NCBI GenBank assembly: GCA_002305995.1 | Contig: DBRN01000012.1 | Coordinates: 445,910 to 509,909 of the forward strand | From: Atopobiaceae bacterium UBA1367 | Lineage (GTDB): Bacteria > Actinomycetota > Coriobacteriia > Coriobacteriales > Atopobiaceae | Length of the DNA: 64,000 bases | Direction: 5' to 3' | Shown: positions 1 to 10,150 of the stretch, piece after piece | How the letters are laid out: every line of letters starts with the position of its first letter | Numbering within the stretch: the stretch's first letter is position 1 | Made by a program: the position numbers and the translations under genes | Notes under the pieces: generated by a model | The model's input: only the letters and a program-made list of their open reading frames with translations | Databases searched by the model: none | Told to the model about the DNA's origin: nothing

Positions 1-1056
1 GCAATCCTCGGTGTGGGGCAGCAGGCCACCACCGAGCAGATACGCAAGGCCTTTCAGCAGAAGGCGCGCACGCTGCACCCCGACGTCAACAAGCAGCCCG
101 ATGCGGAGGAGCGCTTCAAGGAGGTCTCGGAGGCCTATGCGGTGCTCTCGGATGACGGGAAGCGGCGTCGCTACGACGCGATGAGGTCCGGGTCGCCCTT
201 TGCGGGGGCTGCGGCGGGATACGGCAGCCCCGCTGGGACGGCCGGCACGGGCGGCTACGCGGACGACCCCTTCGGCTGGGGCTTCCCCTTCGGCGGCGCC
301 CATGCGGGCCGCGCCGCGGGGACGTCGCGCTCGCGCGCCTACAACCCCAAGGTCGGCGCCGACATCATCTACGAGCTCACCCTCGATGACGACAAGGCCG
401 CGAGCGGCGTGCGCAGGGGCGTCTCGTACCAGCGCTACGCCACCTGCGACGCCTGCCACGGGAACGGGTCGGTGGAGCACACGCATCCGACCACCTGCCC
501 GACCTGCGGTGGCACCGGGCACATGAGCGTGGACCTGTCGGGCCTGTTCGGGTTTGGCGTCATGGACGTGACCTGCCCCGAGTGCGAGGGCACCGGTCGC
601 GTGGTGGAGGACCCGTGCGCGCAGTGCGGCGGGTCGGGCAGGATCCTCACGGCGAGCGAGGTGATCGTCGACATCCCTGCGGGCGTGCATGACGGCAACA
701 CCGTCAAGGTCGCGGGGATGGGCAACGCGGGCACCAACGGAGAGCCCTCGGGGGACTTCGTCTGCCGCGTGAGCCTGCCGTCCGAGCGGCTGAGCGCCCG
801 GCAGGGCTGGGGCTTCTGGCTGCTGGGCCTGTCAGCCCCCTTCCTGGTGATCGGGCTGCTGAGCGGCTCGGTGTTCGGCTCGATCGTCGCCCTCATGCTC
901 GTGGGGCTCTTCATGGCGCTTCGCGATGGGGTGAGGGCGAGCAGGGGTTGGTGGGCCAACGCGGGCAGGTCGTTTTTGAGCGGCCTGAACAGCGCGCTGC
1001 CCTTTGTGGCCATCACCCTGCTGGTGGGCTCCTGCAGCGGGGGGATAAGCGGCTGA
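1..1056 (+). CDS. DnaJ-like protein with membrane-spanning C-terminus (5' partial)
   Basis: The reading frame is open from the first base, so the N-terminus lies outside the window. A J domain is present with its HPD motif near residue 26 of the visible part, followed by a Gly/Phe-rich stretch (about 55-100). Four CxxCxGxG zinc-finger repeats follow (CDACHGNG, CPTCGGTG, CPECEGTG, CAQCGGSG). A start of the peptide-binding beta domain is seen (IPAGVHDG...GDFVCRV). At about residue 265 the usual second substrate-binding domain is replaced by hydrophobic segments, about 270-306 (one or two helices) and 327-346. This predicts a membrane-tethered Hsp40 recruiting DnaK to the membrane; that role is inference. 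It lies 48 bp upstream of a normal dnaJ. Confidence 0.85.
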   Translation, partial: AILGVGQQATTEQIRKAFQQKARTLHPDVNKQPDAEERFKEVSEAYAVLSDDGKRRRYDAMRSGSPFAGAAAGYGSPAGTAGTGGYADDPFGWGFPFGGAHAGRAAGTSRSRAYNPKVGADIIYELTLDDDKAASGVRRGVSYQRYATCDACHGNGSVEHTHPTTCPTCGGTGHMSVDLSGLFGFGVMDVTCPECEGTGRVVEDPCAQCGGSGRILTASEVIVDIPAGVHDGNTVKVAGMGNAGTNGEPSGDFVCRVSLPSERLSARQGWGFWLLGLSAPFLVIGLLSGSVFGSIVALMLVGLFMALRDGVRASRGWWANAGRSFLSGLNSALPFVAITLLVGSCSGGISG

Positions 1057-1104
1057 CGGCCGTGGTGCGAGAGGTTCTGCAAGCGTCGTCGTACACGAGG
1101 ATGG

Positions 1105-2199
1105 GTGGGCTTGGAAGCAAAAAGGGACTACTACGAGGTGCTCGGAGTCGGCAGGGACGCCGATGCCCGGACGATCAAGAGGGCCTTTCTGAGGAAGGCG
1201 CGCACGCTCCACCCCGACGTCAACAAGCAGCCTGGTGCGGAGGAGCAGTTCAAGGAGGTCAACGAGGCCTACTCGGCGCTCTCCGACGAGCGCAGGCGCG
1301 CCAACTACGACCGCTATGGCGACCCAAACGGCCCCGCCGGCTTCGGTGGCGAGTACGTGGACATGTCCGACATCTTCGGCGGCGGCCTCGGCGACATCTT
1401 CGACTCCTTCTTCGGCGGCGGTCGCTCGTCGGCTGCCCCGCAGCAGCGCGCCCGTGGTCGCGACATGGGCATCTCGCTGCGGATAACGCTCGAGGAGGCC
1501 GCCTCCGGATGCACGAAGACCATCTCCTACGACCGCCTGGCACCCTGCGACGACTGCGACGGGTCCGGCGTGGCGGAGGGCGGCGAGGAGACCACGTGCT
1601 CGCGATGCGGCGGCAGCGGTCGCGTCGTCGAGGTGCAGCGCACGATCTTTGGCCAGATGCAGTCACAGGGCACCTGCCCGGTGTGCGGCGGCATGGGCAG
1701 GGTCGTAGACAGGCCCTGCGAGACCTGCTGCGGGCAGGGCCGCGCGCCCGAGCGGGAGACGATGGACATCGAGATCCCCGCAGGCGTCCACTCGGGGCAG
1801 TCGGTGCGAGTCGAGGGCAGGGGTGAGGCTGGCGTCAGGGGGAGCCAGTCGGGCGACCTCGTGGTGCGCGTCGACATCACGCGGCACGAGCGCTACGAGC
1901 GCCAGGGCGACGACCTGTTCTGTCGCGTGGAGGTGGACGCTTTCCAGGCCATGCTGGGCACCACCGTCACCATCGATGGCATCATGCGCGACGAGGACGT
2001 GAGCGTCACGGTACCCGCCGGCTGCCAGTACGGGCAGCAGGTGAGGGTCGAGGGCCATGGCATGCCGCGCATGGGCACCTCCGCGCGCGGGAGCGTCATG
2101 GCCGTCATCGACGTGCGCGTGCCCGATGACCTCAGTGACGAGGAGCGCCTGCTGCTGGGCAGGGTGGCCGAGCTGCGCTCTGCGGCGACACGCGCATGA
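1105..2199 (+). CDS. dnaJ: Chaperone protein DnaJ
   Basis: Hsp40 co-chaperone that delivers unfolded protein to DnaK and stimulates its ATPase in the cytoplasm. The 364 residues have the full type I layout: J domain with HPD at 36-38, Gly/Phe-rich linker (about 75-110), four zinc motifs from residue 149 (CDDCDGSG, CSRCGGSG, CPVCGGMG, CETCCGQG), then two beta-rich substrate domains. The GTG at 1105 was taken as start; a TTG six bases further in (peptide MEAKRDYYEVL) has a better distance from the gagg at 1097-1100 and is an alternative. Its stop overlaps the start of mtaB (ATGA), so it is probably translated in one unit with the tRNA-modification and phoH genes that follow. Confidence 0.97.
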   Translation: MGLEAKRDYYEVLGVGRDADARTIKRAFLRKARTLHPDVNKQPGAEEQFKEVNEAYSALSDERRRANYDRYGDPNGPAGFGGEYVDMSDIFGGGLGDIFDSFFGGGRSSAAPQQRARGRDMGISLRITLEEAASGCTKTISYDRLAPCDDCDGSGVAEGGEETTCSRCGGSGRVVEVQRTIFGQMQSQGTCPVCGGMGRVVDRPCETCCGQGRAPERETMDIEIPAGVHSGQSVRVEGRGEAGVRGSQSGDLVVRVDITRHERYERQGDDLFCRVEVDAFQAMLGTTVTIDGIMRDEDVSVTVPAGCQYGQQVRVEGHGMPRMGTSARGSVMAVIDVRVPDDLSDEERLLLGRVAELRSAATRA

Positions 2200-3532
2200 C
2201 GCGGGGTCCCCGTGCCACCATGCGCGTGGCGCTCTCGAACCTCGGCTGTCGCGTCAACCGCGCGGAGCTTGACGCGATAGCCCTCTCCCTGCAGCGGGAG
2301 GGCGTGCGGATCGTGGGACAGCGCGAGGCGGATGCCGTCATCGTCAACAGCTGCGCCGTCACGGGTGAGGCGCAGGCGAAGACGCGCAAGGCCGTGCGCC
2401 ATGCCGCACGCCTGCCCCAGCACCCGATCGTGGTCGCCACCGGCTGCGTGGCCACCCTGTGTGCCGACGAGCTCGCCTGCCTGGGCGACAACGTCATCGT
2501 CGAGGTCGACAAGGGACGCGTGCCGCAGGTCGTCATGCGTGCCCTGAGCTCGACGGCGACAGGCCCGCCTTCGGATGCGCGCGAGCCGCAGGGCATCGCG
2601 CCGGGCGTGACCCCCACAGGCAGGGCACGCCCCGGCATCAAGGTCCAGGACGGCTGTGACAACCGCTGCACCTACTGCATCGTCTGGAGGGCGCGCGGCC
2701 CTGCGCGGTCGGTCGCGCCGGAAGACGTGCTTGCCGACATACGTGCCGCCCAGGAGCGCGGCCTGCACGAGGTCGTCCTCACGGGCATCAACCTTGGCGC
2801 CTATCGCTTCGAGCGCGACGGACGCAGGCAGGGGCTGCCCGGCCTTCTCCGGCTGATCCTTGCCGAGACCGACGTGGGGCGCGTCAGGCTCTCCTCGATC
2901 GAGCCTCCCGACGTGACCGACGAGCTCCTCGACGCCATGCGCTCCGCCGGCGAGCGAGTCGCGCCCTTCCTGCACGTCTGCCTGCAGTCGGGGTGCGACC
3001 GCACGCTGCATGGGATGGGTCGCGCCTACGACACCGAGCGCTATGCGGCCATCGTCTCGAGCGCGCGCGAGGCCCTGCCCGACGTCGCGCTGGGAACCGA
3101 CCTCATCGTCGGGTTCCCCGGGGAGACGGACGAGGACTTCGCCCGGTCGCTGTCGTTCTGCCAGCAGATGGCCTTCGCAAGGATGCACGTGTTCCGCTAC
3201 TCGAGGCGTCCGGGCACGCCGGCCGCCTCGCGCACCGACCAGGTTGATCCCGCGGTGGCCTCCGAGCGCGGCGCGGCGATGCTGGCCGCGGCGGCGGAGA
3301 TGCGCCGCGAGCAGGCGCTCACCCGCCTGGGTCGCGACGAGCTCGCGATCGTGCAGGGCACGGGCCTCGGCGTGACGGGCGGACTCTTTGACGTGCTGCT
3401 GGACGATCGTCTCGCGCCCGGCTCCCTCGTTCGCGCGCGCGTTCGGGACGTGCGGGCAGACGGGACGCTTGACGCCCGCACTTCGACTATCATCAAGTGG
3501 GACAGGGACCCGCGGGCCTTCCTTGGAGGAGC

Positions 3533-3536
<4 letters not shown>
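2196..3536 (+). CDS. mtaB: tRNA t6A37 methylthiotransferase MtaB
   Basis: Radical-SAM enzyme that adds a methylthio group to N6-threonylcarbamoyladenosine at position 37 of ANN-decoding tRNAs. The N-terminal UPF0004 domain shows its three cluster cysteines in NLGCRVN, NSCAVTG and ATGCVAT. The radical-SAM CxxxCxxC motif is CDNRCTYC (C154, C158, C161), and a TRAM-like RNA-binding domain closes the protein (about 375-430). The length of 446 residues suits the family. The NLGCRVN signature and short N-terminus favour MtaB over MiaB or RimO, both of which occur elsewhere in the window. The start overlaps the dnaJ stop and the stop overlaps the phoH start. Confidence 0.93.
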
Positions 3537-4487
<951 letters not shown>

Positions 4488-4495
<8 letters not shown>

Positions 4496-4997
4496 GCTTG
4501 ACATCGACCTGTCCTGCGAGGACGGCGCGACGCCTGCGCTGGACGAGGGGGAGCTGCTCGCGACGGCACGCCTCGTGCTGCGCGAGGAGGGCATCGATCG
4601 TCCCTGCCGCCTGTCCCTCTCGGTGGTGGGCGACGGGCGGATGCGCGAGCTCAATCGGTCCTGGCGCGGGGTGGACCGCGTGACCGACGTGCTCTCGCTC
4701 GAGTGCGAGCGACCCGACGATCCCGACCTCGCCCCCGGCGAGCCCTGCGAGCTCGGCGACGTCGTGCTGGCGCCCTCCCACATCGCGCGCCAGGCCGCGC
4801 ACTTCCAGACGACGCCGGCAGACGAGACGCGCCTGCTCCTCGTGCACGGGCTCCTCCACCTCCTGGGCTACGACCACCTCGTCGACGAGGAGGCCGCAGC
4901 GATGGAGGCACGGGAGGACGCGCTCGTCTCCCTGCTCGCCACCGACGCCGACCGCGCGGGCGCGCGGGTGACGCGACATGAGGGTGATGGCGCATGA
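4488..4997 (+). CDS. ybeY: Endoribonuclease YbeY (rRNA maturation factor)
   Basis: Zinc-dependent endoribonuclease involved in 16S rRNA 3' maturation and ribosome quality control. The diagnostic H-x3-H-x5-H zinc motif is seen as [11 protein letters not shown] at residues 119-129 of 169. The start overlaps phoH and the stop overlaps dgkA, so all three are translationally coupled. Confidence 0.96.
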
Positions 4998-5377
4998 TGC
5001 CCGGTACGGGCCAGGGCCACCCGTCCTTCAGGCGCAGCTTCCTGTTCGCGCTCCAGGGCTTTCGCACGGCACTGGCGACGGAGCGCAACATCAAGGTCAT
5101 GCTCGGCTGTGCGGGACTCGCGATCGCGCTCGGGCTCGCCCTGCGCATCGATGCCCTCAGCTGGGTGGCCGTGCTCCTGTGCTGCGGGATGGTCATATCC
5201 TTCGAGCTGGTCAACACGGCCATCGAGACGGTCGTGGACCTCGTGTCCCCCGAGTTCCATCCCCTCGCGGGCCGTGCCAAGGACGCCGCCGCCGCCGCCT
5301 CGTGGTTCATGAGCTTCGCGTCCGTGCTCGTGGGCTGCATCGTCTATCTCAGGGCGCTCGTCGCCCTGCTCAGCTAG
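4994..5377 (+). CDS. dgkA: Diacylglycerol/undecaprenol kinase
   Basis: Small integral membrane lipid kinase of 127 residues. In Gram-positive bacteria this family phosphorylates undecaprenol to recycle the cell-wall carrier lipid. Three hydrophobic segments are visible (about 35-52, 53-70, 100-122), and the family signature ELVNTAIETVVDL (about 72-84) carries the catalytic and metal-binding glutamates. The substrate (undecaprenol or diacylglycerol) is assigned from taxonomy rather than from this sequence. It lies between ybeY and era; the cdd gene often found here in Bacillus is absent. Confidence 0.93.
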   Translation: MMPGTGQGHPSFRRSFLFALQGFRTALATERNIKVMLGCAGLAIALGLALRIDALSWVAVLLCCGMVISFELVNTAIETVVDLVSPEFHPLAGRAKDAAAAASWFMSFASVLVGCIVYLRALVALLS

Positions 5378-5403
5378 GGTCACCGTCGAACGGGGGTCAT
5401 CCC

Positions 5404-6324
5404 ATGGCCGCGTCACCTCAAGAGCCCGTGTTCACCAGCGGCTTCGTCGCGCTCGTCGGCAGGCCGAGCGTGGGAAAGTCGACCCTGCTCAACGCATGCC
5501 TGGGCGAGAGGGTCGCCATCACGAGCCCTGTCGCGCAGACGACGCGCAGGCGCCTGCGCGCAGTGGTCAACACGCCCACCTCACAGCTGGTCATCGTCGA
5601 CACCCCCGGCCTCCACAAGCCCAAGGACGCCCTGGGCAAGGAGCTCAACCGCGTGGCCCTCGGCGAGCTGGCCGACGTCGACGCGGTCGCGTTCCTCATC
5701 GACGCGACCAGGCCCGTCGGCAGGGGGGACGCCTGGGTCGCCGGTCACGTGCGGGCCTCGGCGGCGCCCTTCAAGCTGCTGGTCATCACCAAGGCGGACC
5801 TCGCGTCCCCCGAGCTCGTCGCATCCCAGCTCGCGGCCGCGAGGACCCTCGCCGACTTCGATGACGAGCTGGTCGTGTCCGCGACCGAGGGCTTCAACGT
5901 CGACGCGTTCGTCCGGCTCGTCTCCGCCCACCTGCCCGAAGGGCCCATGTGGTTCCCGGATGACATGGACATAGACGCGACCCCGGAGGAGCTCGTCGCG
6001 GAGTTCGTGCGCGAGAAGGTCCTGCGCGCCATGCGCCAGGAGATCCCCCATTCGGTCGGGGTCATCTGCGATGACATAGCATGGGGCAAGGGTGCCCACG
6101 CGTCGGTGTCGGCGACGATCCTCGTGGAGCGGGACAGCCAGAAGGGCATGGTCATCGGCAAGGGCGGGCGCATGATCAAGCGCATCGGCACCGAGGCGCG
6201 CGCCGACGTCAAGCGCCTGCTCGGCGCCGACAGCGTCTTTCTCGACCTTGTGGTGCAGGTGCAGCCGCAGTGGCGTCGCGACGCCAACGAGATCAGGCGC
6301 CTCGGCTACCGCGCGGAGGACTAG
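5404..6324 (+). CDS. era: GTPase Era
   Basis: Ribosome-assembly GTPase that binds the 3' end of 16S rRNA. The G1 loop GRPSVGKS is at residues 19-26 and the G3 motif DTPG follows LVIV. The G4 motif reads TKAD where most Era proteins have NKxD. A C-terminal KH domain carries GKGGRMIKRIG near 252. The ATG at 5404 follows a gggggt purine stretch and gives 306 residues, a normal length; the same frame stays open upstream through dgkA but has no homology there. Six bases separate it from recO. Confidence 0.96.
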   Translation: MAASPQEPVFTSGFVALVGRPSVGKSTLLNACLGERVAITSPVAQTTRRRLRAVVNTPTSQLVIVDTPGLHKPKDALGKELNRVALGELADVDAVAFLIDATRPVGRGDAWVAGHVRASAAPFKLLVITKADLASPELVASQLAAARTLADFDDELVVSATEGFNVDAFVRLVSAHLPEGPMWFPDDMDIDATPEELVAEFVREKVLRAMRQEIPHSVGVICDDIAWGKGAHASVSATILVERDSQKGMVIGKGGRMIKRIGTEARADVKRLLGADSVFLDLVVQVQPQWRRDANEIRRLGYRAED

Positions 6325-6329
6325 CCCCC

Positions 6330-7079
6330 ATGCCGAGGGGACCGAGCAGACGGACGAAGGCCGTGGTCCTGGCGAGGACCAAGCTCTCCGAGCAGGATCT
6401 CATCCTCACGCTGCTGTGCGAGTCCGGCATGCAGGAGAGGGCCGTGGCCAAGGGGGCGCGCAAGCCGGGCGGGCGGCTCGCGTCCCGCGTCGAGCTGTTC
6501 TGCGAGTCGGACCTCCTCATCGCGCGGGGCAGGACCCTCGGCATCGTCTCGGAGGCCGCCCTGGTCGAGGCGCACGCGCGCCTGCGCGGTGACGTCGCAC
6601 GGGTCTCCGCCGCCTCGACGATCGTCGAGATCGCACGCCTGACCTGCTACGAGGACGTGGGGGACCCGTTTCTGTACCCGATCCTCTCGCGGGCCCTCAG
6701 GGCCTGCGAGGAGGCCGCCGACCAGCCGCACCTCGACCTCACGGTCGCCGCGTACGCGTTCAAGGCGCTCTCCCATGGGGGCTGGCGCCCGGAGCTGCGC
6801 TCGTGCATCGCATGTGGCGATGAGGCGGTCTCCTTCTTCTCGTCCACCTCCGGCGGCCTGCTCTGCCCCAGCTGCGAGAAGGATGTCGAGGGAGCCTGCG
6901 AGCTCAGCGCGACGGAGGTGTCATGGCTGCGCGCCCTGATCTCGATGACCTTCGACGAGCTGCTCCACGCGCCGGTCGACAGCGAGCTCGCCGTGCTCCT
7001 CGTCTCGCTGGCGCACTCGTGGTGCGCGGTCCACCTCGACGCGCGCCTGCGCGCCTTCGAGTTCATGCTGAGCCTGTGA
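6330..7079 (+). CDS. recO: DNA repair protein RecO
   Basis: Recombination mediator that helps load RecA at single-stranded gaps through the RecFOR pathway. An N-terminal OB-fold is followed by a helical region with a four-cysteine zinc site (C159, C162, C179, C182 in CIACG and CPSC). The 249-residue length is typical. The ATG at 6330 comes five bases after the era stop. It ends the dnaJ-to-recO gene run; rpsO begins after a promoter-bearing gap. Confidence 0.93.
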   Translation: MPRGPSRRTKAVVLARTKLSEQDLILTLLCESGMQERAVAKGARKPGGRLASRVELFCESDLLIARGRTLGIVSEAALVEAHARLRGDVARVSAASTIVEIARLTCYEDVGDPFLYPILSRALRACEEAADQPHLDLTVAAYAFKALSHGGWRPELRSCIACGDEAVSFFSSTSGGLLCPSCEKDVEGACELSATEVSWLRALISMTFDELLHAPVDSELAVLLVSLAHSWCAVHLDARLRAFEFMLSL

Positions 7080-7123
7080 CCGGCACGTCCCGACGCTGCG
7101 GCGAGACCATGCGCATGTAGGCT

Positions 7124-7152
7124 TTGTGTTCGCTGGGCGCACGTGGTACCCT
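7124..7152 (+). promoter_or_regulatory. Putative rpsO promoter
   Basis: TTGTGT and TACCCT are separated by 17 bp in the recO-rpsO gap. The predicted transcript has a leader of about 85 nt before rpsO, long enough for S15 autoregulation, which is known in other bacteria but not shown here. Confidence 0.4.
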
Positions 7153-7242
7153 GTCTCAGTCAGTACCCCGTACTTGGAGGCGCGCCACACCTTGACGGCC
7201 ATCCCAGTTCGGGGCGAATCTATGTGGAAAGGTGACTGTGTC

Positions 7243-7518
7243 ATGATTACCAAGGAGCGCAAGGCCGAGCTGGTCAGGCAGTATGGCAAGGACGAGGGCG
7301 ACACCGGTTCGGCCGCCGTCCAGGTCGCCATCCTCACCGATCGCATCCGCGAGCTCACCGAGCACATGAAGACCCACAAGAAGGACTTCCACACGCGCCG
7401 TGGCCTGCTCATGCTGGTCGGCAAGCGCCGTCGCCTCCTCTCCTACATCAAGCGGGGCGACATCGAGGCCTACCGCGCGCTGATCAAGAGTCTCGGCATC
7501 CGCGACAACATCCAGTAG
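7243..7518 (+). CDS. rpsO: 30S ribosomal protein S15
   Basis: Primary 16S rRNA-binding protein of the central domain of the small subunit. The 91 residues begin [11 protein letters not shown] and contain the conserved [20 protein letters not shown] and LLSYIKR segments. The frame is open further upstream, but the ATG at 7243 is preceded by aaaggtga at the right distance and gives the family length. It precedes pnp, as in most bacteria. Confidence 0.98.
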   Translation: MITKERKAELVRQYGKDEGDTGSAAVQVAILTDRIRELTEHMKTHKKDFHTRRGLLMLVGKRRRLLSYIKRGDIEAYRALIKSLGIRDNIQ

Positions 7519-7530
7519 TTCGGCACCACT

Positions 7531-7553
7531 GGGAGCGCCCCGAGGGCGCTCCC
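7531..7553 (+). terminator. Hairpin between rpsO and pnp
   Basis: A perfect 10-bp GC-rich stem (GGGAGCGCCC with GGGCGCTCCC) closes a three-base loop. Only a short ctcatat follows, with no T run, so it may partly terminate rpsO transcription or act as an RNA processing site ahead of pnp. Confidence 0.65.
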
Positions 7554-7611
7554 CTCATATGATGGCCCGCCTGCAATGGGGCAGGCGGAGATGAGAAGGA
7601 AAAGAGAGCAC

Positions 7612-9834
7612 ATGGCAAAGGTTACTCACGAGTTCGACCTCTACGGCAAGCACTATGCCCTCGAGACGGGAGAGCTCGCGAAGCAGGCCACGGGGGCCTG
7701 CCTGGTACGCCAGGGAGACACGAGCGCGCTGGTGACGGTCGTCGTGTCCAAGGAGCGCAAGGACTACGACTTCTTCCCGCTGACGGTCGACTTCATCGAG
7801 AAGATGTACGCCGTCGGTCGCATCCCCGGCGGCTATCTCAAGCGCGAGGCCCGTCCCTCCGAGAAGGGCACGCTCACGGCCCGCATGATCGACCGCCCGC
7901 TGCGCCCGTCGTTCCCCGACGGCTTCCGCAATGAGGTTCAGGTCGTCGCCACCTCCCTCGTGGCCGACCAGGTGAACCCGATCGACGTCATCTGCACCAT
8001 GGGCGCCAGCGCCGCGCTGACGGTCGGTGGCGTCCCCTTCGAGGGGCCGCTCGCCTGCGTGCGCATCGGCCGCGATCGCACCACCCACGAGCTGCTCGTG
8101 AACCCCACCTACGAGGAGCGCGACAACTCCGACCTCGACCTCGAGCTCGCCGGCACGGGCGACTTCATCAGCATGCTCGAGGCCGGCGCCGAGGAGATCT
8201 CCGAGGAGGAGATGCTCGAGGCCATGCTCTTCGGCCAGCAGGCCATCGGCGCCTTCTGCGAGCAGCAGCGCATCTTCCTCGACAAGGTCCGTGCGGCGAA
8301 CGGGCCGTTCCCCGTGCGCGCGTACCAGCTCGACGAGCCCGACCCCGAGGTCCACGAGCGCGTGTTCGCGCACATGGACGACATGTCAGCCGCCCTGCGC
8401 GACGCCGACAAGGCCGCGCGCGTCGGCAAGGTCGAGCAGCTCAAGGCCGCCATCCGTGCGGAGTTCTCCGAAGAGGAGCAGCTGCGGTGGAGCCGCGAGC
8501 TCAACGTGGAGCTCAAGTCGCTCGAGAAGCACGCCATGCGCCTCATGGTGGTCACCACCGGCGAGCGCGTCGACGGCCGCGGGGCCACCGAGGTGCGACC
8601 GCTCATGGTCAAGCCCGACTACCTCCCGCTGGTCCATGGCTCCGGCCTCTTCCAGCGCGGCCAGACGCAGGTCCTCTCCGTCGCCACCCTCGGCATGCTC
8701 AACGAGTGGCAGCGCCTCGACACCATCGAGCCGGTCGACGGCAAGCGCTACCTGCACCACTACAACTTCCCGCCCTACTGCACCGGCGAGACGGGTCGCA
8801 TGGGCGCGCCGAAGCGCCGCGAGCTCGGCCACGGGGCCCTCGCGGAGCGCGCGCTGCTGCCGGTGATCCCCTCCGAGGAGGAGTTCCCCTACACCATCCG
8901 CGTGGTGTCCGAGGTCCTGGAGTCCAACGGCTCCTCGTCGATGGCCTCCACCTGCGGCTCCACGCTGGCCCTCATGGACGCGGGTGTGCCCATCAGACGC
9001 CCGGTCTCCGGCATCGCCATGGGCCTCATCCAGGAGGAGGGGAAGACCGTCGTCCTCACCGACATCCAAGGGATCGAGGACTTCCTCGGCGACATGGACT
9101 TCAAGGTCTGCGGCACCACCCGCGGCATCACGGCCATGCAGCTCGACAACAAGGCCACCGGCCTCACCACGGAGGTCTTCCGCGAGGCCTTCGCCCAGAG
9201 CCACGAGGGCCGCATGCACATCCTCGACACGATGATGGACGCCATCCCGACCCCGCGCGAGGGCACCAAGGACACGGCCCCGCAGATCATCAGCCTCGCC
9301 ATCCCCACCGACAAGATCCGCGACGTCATCGGGAGCGGCGGCAAGGTCATTCGTGGCATCCAGGACGACACCGGGGCCACCATCGACATCCAGGAGGACG
9401 GCACCGTCTTCATTGCTGGCGTCGGCGGCACGGGCGACGAGGCCGCGGAGCGCATCCGCGCCATCGTCAAGGTCCCCGAGGTCGGCGAGGTGTACACTGG
9501 TCGCGTCGTGGGCATCCAGGCCTTTGGCGCCTTCGTCGAGCTGCTGCCTGGCAAGGACGGCCTGCTCCACATCTCCCGCGTGGCCCATGGCCGCGTCGAG
9601 AAGGTCGAGGACGTCCTCTCCGTGGGTGACGAGGTCAAGGTGCAGGTGCTCGAGGTCGACGAGAAGGGCAAGATCAGCCTTGACCGCCTCGACAAGCCCG
9701 AGGCTCCCGCCGCGGCGGGCAAGGGCCACAACGGAGGCAGGCGGGGCAACGGTAACGGTAACGGCACCCGCACTCGCAGGCCGGGGGAGGGCACGCGCGG
9801 CAACCGCCAGCCGCGCCGCCACCACGAGGGCTAG
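7612..9834 (+). CDS. pnp: Polyribonucleotide nucleotidyltransferase (PNPase)
   Basis: Phosphorolytic 3'-5' exoribonuclease of mRNA decay. Two RNase PH domains flank a helical linker, followed by a KH domain (from about 560, with IGSGGKVI) and an S1 domain (about 625-695). The tail is a low-complexity Gly/Asn/Arg stretch ending near HHEG, likely a flexible RNA-binding extension. Start MAKVTHEF at 7612 gives 740 residues; an in-frame ATG at 7591 is possible. A strong terminator follows, so pnp and rnj are separate transcripts. Confidence 0.98.
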   Translation: MAKVTHEFDLYGKHYALETGELAKQATGACLVRQGDTSALVTVVVSKERKDYDFFPLTVDFIEKMYAVGRIPGGYLKREARPSEKGTLTARMIDRPLRPSFPDGFRNEVQVVATSLVADQVNPIDVICTMGASAALTVGGVPFEGPLACVRIGRDRTTHELLVNPTYEERDNSDLDLELAGTGDFISMLEAGAEEISEEEMLEAMLFGQQAIGAFCEQQRIFLDKVRAANGPFPVRAYQLDEPDPEVHERVFAHMDDMSAALRDADKAARVGKVEQLKAAIRAEFSEEEQLRWSRELNVELKSLEKHAMRLMVVTTGERVDGRGATEVRPLMVKPDYLPLVHGSGLFQRGQTQVLSVATLGMLNEWQRLDTIEPVDGKRYLHHYNFPPYCTGETGRMGAPKRRELGHGALAERALLPVIPSEEEFPYTIRVVSEVLESNGSSSMASTCGSTLALMDAGVPIRRPVSGIAMGLIQEEGKTVVLTDIQGIEDFLGDMDFKVCGTTRGITAMQLDNKATGLTTEVFREAFAQSHEGRMHILDTMMDAIPTPREGTKDTAPQIISLAIPTDKIRDVIGSGGKVIRGIQDDTGATIDIQEDGTVFIAGVGGTGDEAAERIRAIVKVPEVGEVYTGRVVGIQAFGAFVELLPGKDGLLHISRVAHGRVEKVEDVLSVGDEVKVQVLEVDEKGKISLDRLDKPEAPAAAGKGHNGGRRGNGNGNGTRTRRPGEGTRGNRQPRRHHEG

Positions 9835-9864
9835 GACAAGCGCGACGCGTCGTGCGATGCTGCA

Positions 9865-9904
9865 CGGGGGTGGGGGCACGCCAGTGTCCCCACCCCCGCT
9901 TTTG
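9865..9904 (+). terminator. Rho-independent terminator of pnp
   Basis: A stem of about 15 bp (GGGGGTGGGGGCAC pairing with GTGTCCCCACCCCC, one G-U) closes a four-base loop gcca. It is followed by cTTTT. This is the clearest intrinsic terminator in the window. Confidence 0.9.
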
Positions 9905-9911
9905 GTGTGCT

Positions 9912-10013
9912 GGGCAGGGGGCATCGGCGTGTCGGCTCACGATGCCCCCCGCCCGATTGCGTGAGCGGCGCACGCACGTCACGCGCGGCCGCGTGTCGCT
10001 GACGTGCGCTTTT
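9912..10013 (+). promoter_or_regulatory. Two further hairpins in the rnj upstream region
   Basis: After the pnp terminator come two more stable stems. The first is GGGC-a-GGGGGCATCG pairing with CGATGCCCCC-c-GCCC (9912-9954). The second is GCACGTCA pairing with TGACGTGC (9974-10007), extended by one C-G pair and followed by gcTTTT. A TACAAT -10-like hexamer lies at 10059-10064 but has no convincing -35. They may be extra terminators or part of an rnj leader; the sequence alone does not decide. Confidence 0.45.
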
Positions 10014-10150
10014 CGCCCGTGTCGGCCGGAGGGTGGTGCAGAGACGTCTCCGATTGACTACAATCGTTGGTACGTGACCAAGAGGGCTCGCGCGCGAGGC
10101 GCGCCAATCATATGCAACTAAAACGCACGATCGGAAGGACAGTCCACAAC

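Noticed and set aside
8386..9924. A 512-codon minus-strand frame
   Set aside because: Antisense to pnp with no recognisable motif.
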